64,000 nt of DNA from Leptoclinus maculatus (lineage: Eukaryota; Chordata; Actinopteri; Perciformes; Stichaeidae): positions 240,001-304,000 of the forward strand of contig JAVDOI010000130.1 of the NCBI GenBank assembly GCA_032191485.1. The letters run 5' to 3'. The notes beneath the pieces were generated by a model. That model was not told the DNA's origin and ran no database searches. It saw nothing but the letters and a program-made list of their open reading frames with translations. The position numbers and the translations under genes were made by a program. Shown in pieces: positions 47,117 to 58,100 of this stretch (position 1 is its first letter; every line of letters begins with the position of its first letter).

Positions 47117-48473
47117 CTTGATGTATAAATAGTGATCATTGGTATCGTTGCTGTCACGTGGCCTGCAGCTCAGTTCTAATGTTCCTCTACAGTAAATATT
47201 GAGGTCAAAGGTCATATATGTTGACATGTCAGTGCTGTGTTAACAGCTTGTTCTGCTGCCCCCAAGTGGACAAACACTCATCCTACAACACAAGAAGAAA
47301 CTACCGTCATAGCAACATGTTGAAATGACTATTGAAGAAGCAGTAATTAAAACAAAAACAGGAAACAATAAGGGTTGATTATGATCAATATTTGGTATGT
47401 ATTATTGCTATGTTGGGTCAATATTAGTGGAACCGTAGAAACTCTTTTATAGGTTTAATATCACAGAGTCATTACCTGATGAAGAGCATCAGCCAGGTCG
47501 AACCCTAAGACATCTAAAAAGAAATGCAGAATGTCAAATTGAAGAAGAATGAAAACATAAAGTGTATTTCCTCATATGTATGAAGTGTGTTATAAGCTGT
47601 TTCACCTGTTACAGCAGGTGTGGGTTTATCAGTTGCTCCTGTAAGATAGAGAGGCATGAATAGAAGGACTCACTGTCCTCACTAGTTCTCCTTGTTTCCT
47701 GCACGCTGTGACTTATCTCATAAGTTTCACTAACTTGATGACAAATGCAGCAATATAACTTCAAAGAAGTTCAAGAGGTGGAGACACACGAGTAGTTCCA
47801 CCATCAGGGGGAAAAGAAATAGAATGTAACATATTAATCCAATGAAATGAAATGAGACTTGTATTGTTATCTTAGTGCCTTTCACCAAACGTTGTAACAG
47901 AAGCACTAAAGTAACTAATGAGCCGAGGGGGGCTCAACTCATCTGGTCTTCATGGAATCACTAATGCAACCCCAGCACTTATGTGCTGATCAAATATTAC
48001 AGCTATCCAGATGAACATTGTGCTAAGTGTTAGCTTGCACTGACGCTACTCACCTTTGCCATTGAAAAACCCACTCAGTCCTGATTGAGAAAGACATGAA
48101 GACATGAAGAGTCACGACCAAACACAAGATGAACAAGCATTCAGAGATCCTCTCCCTGCTTCAGTTACAGCCGCCAACATTTAGAGTCATGATGTTCTTG
48201 TTATTGGAAAACTCAGGGTGAGTGTGCTTCAACACATGATGTTGGTCTGGAATAAAAGGAGCATTTATTCACACAACACATATTCAACATTCAACAAATA
48301 TAGTGATGAAGTCACTTTGGCTGCTTTTCTGTGCTGATCAACAATTCTGACGTTGACAATATCTGAGCTCTCTATTCCCCATAATAGAAAAGATGTGACC
48401 AGTGCGTCTGAAGCCTTTGAACACTCACCACTAAAACGCTTCGGTCGCTGAGCAGCTGCTTCACGGTGGAGAT
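45447..48473 (-). CDS. CD99-family-like gene, five internal exons
   Basis: Five very short exons (48429-48473, 48054-48080, 47606-47638, 47476-47513, 45447-45483) have good splice sites and join in one frame to about 60 residues. The order is LHREAAAQRPKRFSG, LSGFFNGK, ATDKPTPAVT, VLGFDLADALHQ, VTLDSMEDALRP. FDLADAL followed by a diverged MEDAL repeat, Thr/Pro-rich linkers and many tiny exons match the extracellular part of CD99 and CD99L2, single-pass adhesion glycoproteins. The signal-peptide, transmembrane and tail exons are not located. The orphan signal exon at 32.2 kb has the right phase but lies on the wrong side. Identity rests on one motif and gene structure. Confidence 0.5.
45551..46932. 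mobile_element. hAT-like non-autonomous element, 1,382 bp
   Basis: The ends are CAGTGGTGGGCCGTCAGGG and the inverse of CAGTGGCGGGCCGTGCATC. The flanks are GTTAGTAG (45,543-45,550) and GTTAGTTG (46,933-46,940), an 8-bp TSD with one change. CAG-type ends and 8-bp TSDs are hAT traits. No transposase frame is seen. It lies in an intron of the CD99-like gene. Partial copies are at 32,890 and 35,820-36,453. Confidence 0.8.
47069..47114. repeat. (CA)n(TA)n compound microsatellite
   Basis: An AC run followed directly by about 16 AT units. Confidence 0.95.
47476..47513 (-). CDS. CD99-like gene, FDLADAL exon (38 nt)
   Basis: Acceptor TTTCTTTTTAG, donor GTAATGA. The first two bases complete an Asp codon, followed by VLGFDLADALHQ. 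This is the exon that suggests the family. Confidence 0.55.
47606..47638 (-). CDS. CD99-like gene, 33-nt exon
   Basis: Acceptor TCTCTATCTTACAG, donor GTGAAAC. It codes for ATDKPTPAVT, a Thr/Pro linker that could carry O-glycans. Confidence 0.5.
48054..48080 (-). CDS. CD99-like gene, 27-nt exon
   Basis: Acceptor TTTCTCAATCAG, strong donor GTGAGTAGC. It codes for LSGFFNGK between split Gly codons. Confidence 0.5.
48429..48473 (-). CDS. CD99-like gene, 45-nt exon
   Basis: Acceptor CTGTGCTCACAG, strong donor GTGAGTGTT. It codes for LHREAAAQRPKRFS after a split codon ending AT (Asp, Asn, Tyr or His). This is the most 5' exon found with confidence. A weak candidate at about 49,186-49,211 has compatible phase. 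Confidence 0.5.
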
Positions 48474-49503
48474 CTGTGAGCACAGAAACATCAAGTGCAT
48501 CAAGAAGTACAACAAGTGGAAATACAAGCTCCTGTTTGCTGACTTTTGCATTTGTTATGTGGTTTATCATACCCATCCTGGCTACAGTGTATATGAAAGA
48601 TCATAAAAGGTCTTCTTATGAATGTGTTATTACTGATGTATAAAGCATTACTACATGAACAACTCATTTCTGTATTTGTCTTAAAGGTCCCTATGAGCAG
48701 ATCTTTAAAGATTTACATCTCTTGCATCAGGGACACAAAGATTGTGACACAAGGCCGGTTCATCAACTCCGACCCAGGCCGTCTGTGTGGCAATGAGTCT
48801 GTGGTGATTCCATCATTACTAATGTGTTAGACGCACCACTGAAACACAAGTACAACCTGAAGCAGCAACAAGTCTCATGTGTTCATGTTGGGGGTCCACG
48901 TCTGTTTGGTGGAGTCCCTGTTGAACTGGACTCAACCTGACTGGGCCAGTGGAGGTATGTTAGGTTCAAAGAATCCACTAGATGTCGCTGTGTCTTTAAG
49001 AAGTCCTGATGTGTATATACTGTATATATACTACTAATGTTTTAGTAGTAAGTCAATGTAATGTACTACTAAAGGTAGTGATGCTAAAGCAACACGTATG
49101 AACATCCACTGTTATATGTAATGTCCTTCCATTAGATATTTGATCAAATCTAACTATTGTTGTAGATGTTTTCAAAGTAACCTGTGGTAAATGTCTGGAA
49201 TACAGACCTGGAAATAATGAAAGTTATTATAATACTTTACATTTGACGTTTCACACACTTTTCTGGCCCTCGTACAGAAGAATTGTTCTTTGTTACTATT
49301 GACCCAAGGAAGTAAAGAAGAGAAGTCACTTTGTGTAGTCAGGAAAGTAAAAGGTTGATATTGTAGTTGGTAGTAATAAAAGCCTGGGACGCTTTGTGTG
49401 AGCCCCTGTGAGGGAGTGGTGCTGGGATTAGTTACACCACAGGTGTAATACTTGGGCGGCAGCAGAAATGGTGCAATGCTGAGGTGTCTGATGTGCTCAT
49501 CTG
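48474..49503. other. Stretch upstream of the CD99-like exons
   Basis: Apart from the weak exon candidate near 49,190 (minus strand), no gene or repeat is recognised. A small TA-rich inverted stretch (ACTACTAATG...TTTAGTAGTA) is at 49,020-49,080. Confidence 0.35.
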
Positions 49504-51116
49504 TAGGGTTGGGTACCGAAAACCGGTGCCATAGTACCTAGATTTCGGTGCTTCGTTTCGGTGCCTGAGCCGATTGAAATACTTTCTTTACACTACTCGG
49601 ATGACTCCGTCCTGGCAGCAGGTAACGATAGCCTACCGTTTGTATAGCTACAGTAGCTAGCTAGCCATCAACCTTTTAACAGAGAAACGGTCAAAAGTGT
49701 GGCTGTATTTCGCACAAAAAGATTCAAACAACGTGACGGTCAATTGGCCAGCCAGCGTTTCTCCGATTGGAGTGAGACGAGGAGAAAAGGTGATGTTGTG
49801 ATCTTCACAATAAAACATCTTTGATGTGACGTGTCTAGTCTTGTCCAATCAGCGTTAAGATGTCTACAGCGTCTTCACTTCCCTCCGTTACAGTTTAAGT
49901 TCCGTTATGTTCCGTTACCGTTCAGACTTGCTGGGTTAAGTTAACGTCCACTACATGCGGAACTACATGCGGAACTCTGTTGACGTTCGTCATTATCGCG
50001 AATTAGGAGGAAAAAACGTAACGTGATGAAACATGAAGCCCCCCCCCGTGTTCCGGTTCAGTTCACGCGGTCACTCATTAACGTTAAACCAGAACACCGG
50101 CGGATCTGGTTGCAGGTTGTTTTTTTAACTCAAAGTAGAATGAGGATGATTTCGTGTTCATAATAACTTTTATGACCATGATGATGAGGCCCAGATACTG
50201 ATGAGATGATGAGGTCCAGATACTGATGAGATGATGAGGCCCAGATACTGATGAGATGATGAGGCCCAGATACTGATGAGATGATGAGGTCAAAGAGTTT
50301 AATGAAGAGGAGGCTGTTTGTGTAGTGCAGCTTGACGCAGGGCTGAGATGTGAGTGGAGCTGGGCCTGGATAAAGGGGGAGGTCTAAACAGACGTGAGTA
50401 CAGCTTCCTGCTGTCACAGTGTTTTAAATACATTGATGAGGCAGGTCTGCTGAATGCAGCCTCTGCTCCAAGGAGATGAACTACAGCAACAAGGGCTCAC
50501 GTGACCTCTCATCACACTGTACACACTGTTCACTGTGATGACCACAGCCAGTGGACTAACGCGTGCAGTTAAATCATAGCTATTATTTTACTCTTGATCA
50601 GCTACCTTAGCCAGAGTAGATTATCATTTTAATTTCAATAATTTAACTGGATTGAATGCATATTAATTGCAAATAGAAGATAAGCCACAATTCTAACAGC
50701 TGTACAGTAACAGTGGAAGTTAATATTAAGCCATACTGTAACAGGGTTCAATGAAAACTAATCACTTTATTTGTACAGGCGATGGTTCTCGTTACTCTTG
50801 CTATCTGTGTTGTTATTTTAATAAAAATTCAGCATGGACCATTTTGTTACAATTTTGTTGGGGCAGTGGGGCATGAACATTTTTCTTCCTCCAAAGTGGG
50901 GCGTGACAGAAAAAGTTTGTTAATATATTGTTCAATTTGAAGAAAACAAATTGGCCTTGGCAATAAAAAAAAGCCTTTCTTTAATGTCGTCAATCGTCGT
51001 TTTGTGCTTCTTTTTTTTTTAAGTATCGGTTCAGGCACCGTTTAGGCACCGGTATCGTTTTAAAAGTATCGTTTTAGCACCGGTATCGGAAAAAACCCAA
51101 ATGATACCCATCCCTA
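49504..51116. mobile_element. hAT-like element, 1.6 kb
   Basis: It begins TAGGGTTGGGTACCGAAAACC and ends with the inverse of TAGGGATGGGTATC, with several CACCGGTATCG blocks near the right end. The flanks CTCATCTG and CTCATGAC agree in five of eight bases, so a decayed TSD is possible. No transposase is open. It carries four copies of a 26-bp unit (GATGAGGCCCAGATACTGAT) at 50,182-50,290. Confidence 0.7.
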
Positions 51117-51415
51117 CTCATGACAGAACTCAGTCAGCGCTTTCAATATTTTTCTCTCATTGAGAAAGACATCGAGCTGTTCTCAACTCCCTTCTTCTTG
51201 AATGATGAGTCTGTTCGGCTCAACATACATATGTGAGCAAACATTTTCTCTGTTAAATCTGAAAAAAAGCACATTGAGAACCAAATTTGATTGATTTTGC
51301 TCACTTTCACACACTAGGGGTGAGGCGATATATCGAACCTCTAGTGAGGGGCCCAGCCCTTCGTATATTTTTCTGTATGTGGCCCTCAGTGAAAAAAGTT
51401 TGGACACCCCTGGTC
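51117..51415 (+). mobile_element. hAT transposase C-terminal remnant
   Basis: In broken frames the plus strand reads LSQRFQYF, IEKDIELFSTPFF and CEQTFS, words of the GTF2IRD2/ZBED-type hAT transposase C-terminus. It ends GTTTGGACACCCCTG, the inverse of a CAGGGGTGTCC end. Several stops are present. Confidence 0.55.
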
Positions 51416-51439
51416 TAACGGGAGGAGACATGTGCATTC

Positions 51440-52152
51440 TGATACGTGTAGATAACAGGGGCCAGTAGACCCAGGTCGCTCAGTCTCACCTCTTAAACCT
51501 CCAGACCATGAGGTGCTGACCCAGAATGGAGCGCTCTGCTTGACACAGAGCAGTGGGCAGGTCCGGTAACGGGTCTGCCACCGCTAGTGATGCAAGGCGC
51601 AGGAACCACATGGTGCCTGGACTCTCTGGAGTTACCAGTAACAGGAACAGGTTGCTGCTTTGAACCCTGTTGAAGTTATATCATGAGGCGCATTGGGGGG
51701 ATTCAGCAGGCCGGTGGGACTGGTCGGAAAGGACTAGTGCGTCCACTCCTAAAGGAGGACACTGGGTGTTTTCTCTATTAGTGAATAAGAGAGAAAAGGT
51801 GATGATCTGCCCACATCAGAACAGACACTGCTGCTCTGTGCAGGGCCGGGGATCTGACAACCTCCTGTCTGTTGAGGTTCACCTCCACAGTGGTGTTGTC
51901 CCACCTCAACATGACGTGCTTCCCCCTCAGTTGTGGAGTGAAATGGTTCAGCACCTTCTCGACAGCAACAAGCTCCAGCAGGTTGATGTGATGAGAGGAG
52001 TCCAGCCACGTGTTTCTAACCTGACTTCTTGATGGTCCCGTCCCGACCTGCCAGGGTGCGTCCCGTGAAAACCTGGACGTAATGGGGGACACACCCCAGG
52101 ATATACCACCTCGCTGATATGTCCCGAATCCTATGTAACCGCAGCCGTGCAA
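51440..52152 (-). mobile_element. DIRS-type retroelement fragment (RNase H)
   Basis: The minus-strand frame at 51,778-52,152 holds INLLELVAVEKVLNHF, GKHVMLRWDNTTVEV and LNRQEVVRSPALH. This is the RNase H pattern of DIRS-like, tyrosine-recombinase retrotransposons (LE..A, DNTT, NRQGG.RS). Downstream text to 51,440 continues in broken frames. Neither RT nor recombinase is in the window. Confidence 0.7.
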
Positions 52153-52351
52153 ACTATTGCTGAAGGTTTCTCATGTGCAGCATGATAATATGAAGTACTT
52201 CTACTGTGTACTTTTTATATTCCACTTTAAAGTTAGACAAAAATGCTGAATCTTGGTCTCTGGCAGGAACTTTGATATTAGATTATTCAAAAAGTAAACA
52301 GTAAAAGTACCTCATATAATATTTGGTGTATCATTTATTTAATTATATCAC

Positions 52352-54727
52352 CGTCGGTACCAACAGAGGACAGGTCACCGTCGGTATCAACAGAGGACAG
52401 GTCACCGTCGGTATCAACAGAGGACAGGTCACCGTCGGTATCAACAGAGGACAGGTCACCGTCGGTATCAACAGAGGACAGGTCACCGTCGGTATCAACA
52501 GAGGACAGGTCACCGTCGGTATCAACAGAGGACAGGTCACCGTCGGTACCAACAGAGGACAGGTCACCGTCGGTACCAACAGAGGACAGGTCACCGTCGG
52601 TATCAACAGAGGACAGGTCACCGTCGGTATCAACAGAGGACAGGTCACCGTCGGTATCAACAGAGGACAGGTCACCGTCGGTATCAACAGAGGACAGGTC
52701 ACCGTCGGTACCAACAGAGGACAGGTCACCGTCGGTATCAACAGAGGACAGGTCACCGTCGGTACCAACAGAGGACAGGTCACCGTCGGTATCAACAGAG
52801 GACAGGTCACCGTCGGTACCAACAGAGGACAGGTCACCGTCTGTACCAACAGAGGACAGGTCACCGTCTGTACCAACAGAGGACAGGTCACCGTCGGTAT
52901 CAACAGAGGACAGGTCACCGTCTGTACCAACAGAGGACAGGTCACCGTCGGTACCAACAGAGGACAGGTCACCGTCGGTATCAACAGAGGACAGGTCACC
53001 GTCGGTACCAACAGAGGACAGGTCACCGTCTGTACCAACAGAGGACAGGTCACCGTCGGTATCAACAGAGGACAGGTCACCGTCTGTACCAACAGAGGAC
53101 AGGTCACCGTCGGTACCAACAGAGGACAGGTCACCGTCGGTATCAACAGAGGACAGGTCACCGTCGGTATCAACAGAGGACAGGTCACCGTCTGTACCAA
53201 CAGAGGACAGGTCACCGTCGGTATCAACAGAGGACAGGTCACCGTCTGTACCAACAGAGGACAGGTCACCGTCGGTATCAACAGAGGACAGGTCACCGTC
53301 TGTACCAACAGAGGACAGGTCACCGTCTGTACCAACAGAGGACAGGTCACCGTCGGTATCAACAGAGGACAGGTCACCGTCGGTACCAACAGAGGACAGG
53401 TCACCGTCGGTATCAACAGAGGACAGGTCACCGTCTGTACCAACAGAGGACAGGTCACCGTCTGTACCAACAGAGGACAGGTCACCGTCTGTACCAACAG
53501 AGGACAGGTCACCGTCTGTACCAACAGAGGACAGGTCACCGTCGGTATCAACAGAAGACAGGTCACCGTCGGTATCAACAGAGGACAGGTCACCGTCGGT
53601 ACCAACAGAGGACAGGTCACCGTCTGTACCAACAGAGGACAGGTCACCGTCGGTATCAACAGAGGACAGGTCACCGTCTGTACCAACAGAGGACAGGTCA
53701 CCGTCTGTACCAACAGAGGACAGGTCACCGTCGGTATCAACAGAGGACAGGTCACCGTCTGTACCAACAGAGGACAGGTCACCGTCTGTACCAACAGAGG
53801 ACAGGTCACCGTCGGTATCAACAGAGGACAGGTCACCGTCGGTATCAACAGAGGACAGGTCACCGTCTGTACCAACAGAGGACAGGTCACCGTCTGTACC
53901 AACAGAGGACAGGTCACCGTCGGTATCAACAGAGGACAGGTCACCGTCGGTATCAACAGAGGACAGGTCACCGTCTGTACCAACAGAGGACAGGTCACCG
54001 TCGGTACCAACAGAGGACAGGTCACCGTCGGTATCAACAGAGGACAGGTCACCGTCTGTACCAACAGAGGACAGGTCACCGTCGGTACCAACAGAGGACA
54101 GGTCACCGTCTGTACCAACAGAGGACAGGTCACCGTCTGTACCAACAGAGGACAGGTCACCGTCGGTATCAACAGAGGACAGGTCACCGTCTGTACCAAC
54201 AGAGGACAGGTCACCGTCTGTACCAACAGAGGACAGGTCACCGTCGGTATCAACAGAGGACAGGTCACCGTCGGTATCAACAGAGGACAGGTCACCGTCG
54301 GTATCAACAGAGGACAGGTCACCGTCCGTACCAACAGAGGACAGGTCACCGTCGGTATCAACAGAGGACAGGTCACCGTCTGTACCAACAGAGGACCGGT
54401 CACCGTCTGTACCAACAGAGGACAGGTCACCGTCGGTACCAACAGAGGACAGGTCACCGTCGGTACCAACAGAGGACAGGTCACCGTCTGTACCAACAGA
54501 GGACAGGTCACCGTCGGTACCAACAGAGGAAAGGTCACCGTCGGTATCAACAGAGGACAGGTCACCGTCGGTATCAACAGAGGACAGGTCACCGTCCGTA
54601 CCAACAGAGGACAGGTCACCGTCGGTATCAACAGAGGACAGGTCACCGTCTGTACCAACAGAGGACCGGTCACCGTCGGTATCAACAGAGGACAGGTCAC
54701 CGTCGGTATCAACAGAGGACAGGTCAC
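52352..54727. repeat. 27-bp minisatellite, 88 copies
   Basis: The unit is GGTCACCGTCGGTATCAACA plus GAGGACA. Its length is a multiple of three and it has no stop in one plus and two minus frames. Almost all variation is at two sites, CGGTATC, CGGTACC, CTGTACC or (twice) CCGTACC. The nine-residue repeats are TVGINRGQV on plus and GDLSSVDTD or TCPLLIPTV on minus. No promoter, splice structure or conserved flank shows that any frame is a gene. RT-like sequence follows at 54,730. Confidence 0.95.
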
Positions 54728-54729
54728 AT

Positions 54730-54850
54730 TCTGAGAAACTGGTTCTCCAGCTTATCGAAAACCACATCCCAGCAAGTCTGGACCCTCACCAGTTCACATC
54801 CAGAGCAAACAGATCCACACAGGATGCTGTTGGGACTTCACCATGTGGTT
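54730..54850 (+). mobile_element. LINE RT fragment beside the minisatellite
   Basis: One frame reads EKLVLQLIENHIPASLDPHQF followed by RANRSTQDAV. This is the stretch before the RT core of many teleost LINEs (PASLDP.QF..R.NRST.DA). It is lost after about 40 codons. Confidence 0.55.
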
Positions 54851-54904
54851 GGAACAAAGGGAGTTGAGAGTTGGGTCTACATGGGCCTACAGGGTAGTTA
54901 ACAG

Positions 54905-56090
54905 CCTGATTTGAGTTAAGTTTTTTATTTTTTTATTTATTTATTTGAAAGGGACCATGTACAGTTTAAACATAAATGTCACCATTCGATGCACTGTACC
55001 AGATTGTAGCTTAAACTCATTTGCATCTGCAGTCCCTTGGCAGGTCAAACAAGGACAAGACAATAACACAGTAAAAGGAAAAGACATAATACAAAGATAT
55101 ACCATAAAGAACACCCACTACAACGCTACACACTAATAGCACATCAAAAGGTTTGTCAATAAAATCAAGTCAGAAAGACCACAAGAGTTGAGGTCAGTGT
55201 GTGCAGTGTTGTGCAGCTTTTAAAATACTTTTTAAGTTGGATTTAAAAGAGCTAATAGAGCTGCAGCTCCTCACACCTTCAGGCAGGGTGTTCCACTGAT
55301 GTGTTGCTTTTACAGAGAAGGCTGATTGTCCAAAAGTAGTGCGTTGAAATGGTATTTTACAATCTTGTGTCGAGGATATTCTTGCTGATCTAATGGGAGT
55401 TACTGAGCGAGTCTATACAAAGTCACGGAGTGGAGGAGGGGCCAAACCATTTAAAAGTCTATAGACCAGGCACAGATTAGAGAACAGTCTGAAAGTGTCA
55501 AAGCTCAGTAGATTGTGCTTCTCCAATACCCTACAATGGTGAAAGTGCAACGGCCTTTTGTCCAGAGTTTTTATTGTTTGCTTATATAATGACTCGAGAG
55601 GTCTTACGGCTGTTTCACCAGCCTGCCCCCAACATGTAATGCAGTAGGACATGTGAGAAAGGATCATGGCATGCATCAATATCTTTGCTGCAGTTAGAGA
55701 GAGACAATTTCTGATGTGTCTAAAATTAGCTAGGTTGTATTTTATGGTTTAAATGTCAAATTTTGATCTAGTATCACACCAAGATATTTAAAATCAGTGA
55801 CTATTTCAAGCCTTTCTCCGTTGATGAGAATGTCAGCATCAGGAGGTTGTCTGATGGTTTTAGAAAAAAACATCCCTTTTGTCTTATTTACATTTAGAGT
55901 CAGACATGATTGATCGAGCCAGTGTGTGATCCTCTCCAACGCAATTGTTAGCTTGGCAGCTGCTAACTCAGCTGTTTTTGCATGTGTATATACAACAGTG
56001 TCATCCGCATACATTTGCAGTTCTTCATCATGACACTGTTGAGGGAGATCATTAATATATAGGCTAAATAATAGGGGAGCTAACACACCA
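54905..56090 (-). mobile_element. LINE fragment: RT second half and 3' end
   Basis: The minus-strand frame at 55,742-56,086 has LAPLLFSLYINDLP, the catalytic YADDT, NVNKTKGMFF and YLGVILDQNL. The frame at 55,413-55,679 has the C-terminal HMSYCITCWG and LLSFDTFRLFSNLCLVYRLL. A stop/frameshift separates them. The 3' end is the A/T-rich text near 54,920. It is 5' truncated before the RT fingers. Confidence 0.8.
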
Positions 56091-56335
56091 GTTCACACAC
56101 CAAGTTCACACCAAACCCTGTGAGATCACCTACGTGTGATTCTTGGTCCAAACTCAACACTGGGGTCTCATTGGACGAGGGCCACAGGCCCCCAAGGGCT
56201 CCCTGTGGTGCAGCCCTGCTGTCCCTGAGACTATAAAACTCTGCGTCACCTCCACGTCTGTGCCATCCAACGCGATTCGATTCGCATGAAAGGAGGTGCG
56301 CACAACGTTGTTGCTTTTAAAAGGAAACCCTAGGG

Positions 56336-57382
56336 CAGGGGTCGCCAATAGGCGGACCAGACGCTGTCCTATCCGGACCCGGACGTATAATTGATGGATA
56401 ATTGAGAATTATACATTTTGGCGGAGCGCTTCTGTTTTAACCTGCGCAGCTTTTCTGTCCTTTACGGCACTCATTCAGCAGTTCAGGAAACACACCGACC
56501 AATTACATGCATTGTAAATAATCTCACGTGACGCTACTCAGCCAATCGAATGTTTATTCCAAAATGCATCGTGAGTCGAGAGATATTACGCAGACAGGCG
56601 GGAGACGGAGCGAGAGCAGTGAGAGAGAAGCAGTGAGAGAAGTGAGTAAATCGGAGAAGCAAGTTAACATGGCGTGCTCTAAAAAGAGAAAGGTGGACCT
56701 CGAAAACAGCTTTAACAAAGAATGGACGGACTCGTATTTGTTCATTCTTCCTGCTGGCGCTACTAAACCACTCTGTCTCATATGTTCAGATACCATGGAC
56801 ATTATTCAAAGCGCTGATGTGAAACGAGACCAAACATACCCACTCCAATCCGAACTGAGGGCACAGAAAATAAACTATTTAAGAGCCCAATATGAACGTT
56901 CCACCAGAATATTAACACATTCATTCACTGCCCAACAACGTGCTTACGAATGTTCCCTGAACGTTGCTTTGATTTTGGGTCAACATAAAGCCATTCACTG
57001 ATGGAGAGGTTGTCAAGGAGGGCATGAGTGCAGTAGCTGGAACTTTACTTGAGGGGAAACAAAAAGAAGTTATGTGAAAAAATCAAGCAAATACCCGTCA
57101 GCAGCCTCAGACACAAGGCTCATCTTTATAAAATCAAGCACTTTCTTTTAAGATAAGTTTTTAAAAAGTTCTTTTTTGTGTATTTTATTTTTAGATGGAG
57201 CCATTATTTTACTTGAAATGAGAGAAGAACATTTATTTATGTATTTCTATGTATTATTTATGATCTATCCAGTTAAATTTGAAAACTGAGAATAATAATT
57301 GTTAAAATATAATTGATGTGTACTTTCTTTATTTGATTTGACAGTTGTTGACTACACAGAGACGTTACTACTACTAGACTTC

Positions 57383-57448
<66 letters not shown>

Positions 57449-57547
57449 CTAAGTGGCGCGAGTTAGATATCATTGTAATGTTCTGGACCTTTGCCCGAGG
57501 AGATTTTCTCAATCTGGACCTTTTGGAATTTTAATTGAAGACCCCTG
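56336..57547 (+). mobile_element. hAT element with BED-type ORF, 1.2 kb
   Basis: The ends are CAGGGGTCGCC and the inverse of CAGGGGTCTTC. A frame at 56,528-57,001 gives KKRKVDLENSFNKEW and TKPLCLICSDT, a BED-like zinc finger with the distal ligands damaged, then LTHSFTAQQRAYECSLNVA. These are words of GTF2IRD2/ZBED-type hAT transposases. The catalytic part and C-terminus are deleted, leaving an internally deleted copy. I see no convincing 8-bp TSD. Confidence 0.75.
57386..57444. repeat. (AT)n microsatellite
   Basis: About 29 AT units inside the hAT remnant. Confidence 0.97.
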
Positions 57548-57560
57548 ATCTATTGGTACA

Positions 57561-57735
57561 TGTGGCGGTAAATGATGGACTGAGACAGGATTCCCTTAAG
57601 ATTACAAAGTTTATTACATCAAATACTTTAAACAGGGTATTAAAAACACAAGAAATTCATTCAATCTAATAGATCCAAGACAGTAAAAGGTATATATCCA
57701 ATATACTTCGTGCCACAAATTACAGTACAAGAGGA
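57561..57735. repeat. 175-bp direct repeat, left copy
   Basis: It starts TGTGGCGGTAAATGATGG and ends ACAGTACAAGAGGA. It differs from 59,557-59,731 at about three positions. On the minus strand it carries AATAAACTTTGTAATC, like a retroelement poly(A) or LTR region. It lies 13 bp from the end of the hAT element. Confidence 0.85.
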
Positions 57736-57994
57736 TCATCCAAAATAATGTTAAGTGTATGGGTATTTTTCCAAGTAGGCCACTGACTGGTCGATACGTG
57801 CGATGCATTGAGTGGGCAACGCGCCGTGTATTGAGTGGGCCGGTCTGACATTAACTCCCGGGACACTTTTTTCCCCCAGTCCGCCCCTGTTTGGCGCCGT
57901 ATGTTTACTGTGTGATCGTGTGCTGAAAGCGTTCGCCAACTTCAGCTGACCAATAATAATGTGCCAACAGTGAGAACACCCTCTCTGAAGCCTC

Positions 57995-58000
57995 TATAAG
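57995..58000 (+). promoter_or_regulatory. TATA box of the lectin gene
   Basis: CTATAAGAAAG lies 106 bp upstream of the lectin ATG, so transcription would start near 58,025, leaving a 5' UTR of about 75 nt. No upstream ATG disturbs the start. Confidence 0.6.
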
Positions 58001-58100
58001 AAAGCAGCCTGTCACCTGTCTCGATCATATCCAACGGTGCAGATCAACTCCAACCAACACAACAACCCTCATCCTGCTCCTGTGACAGAGAGACACCAAC

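Noticed and set aside
49186..49211. Further upstream CD99-like microexon
   Set aside because: The acceptor TTATTTCCAG is good and the phase fits, but the donor GTTACT is weak and the residues give no support.
56528..57001. Host ZBED/GTF2IRD2-like gene
   Set aside because: It is enclosed by CAGGGGTC inverted ends, lacks the catalytic part and has broken zinc ligands; it is a deleted hAT copy.
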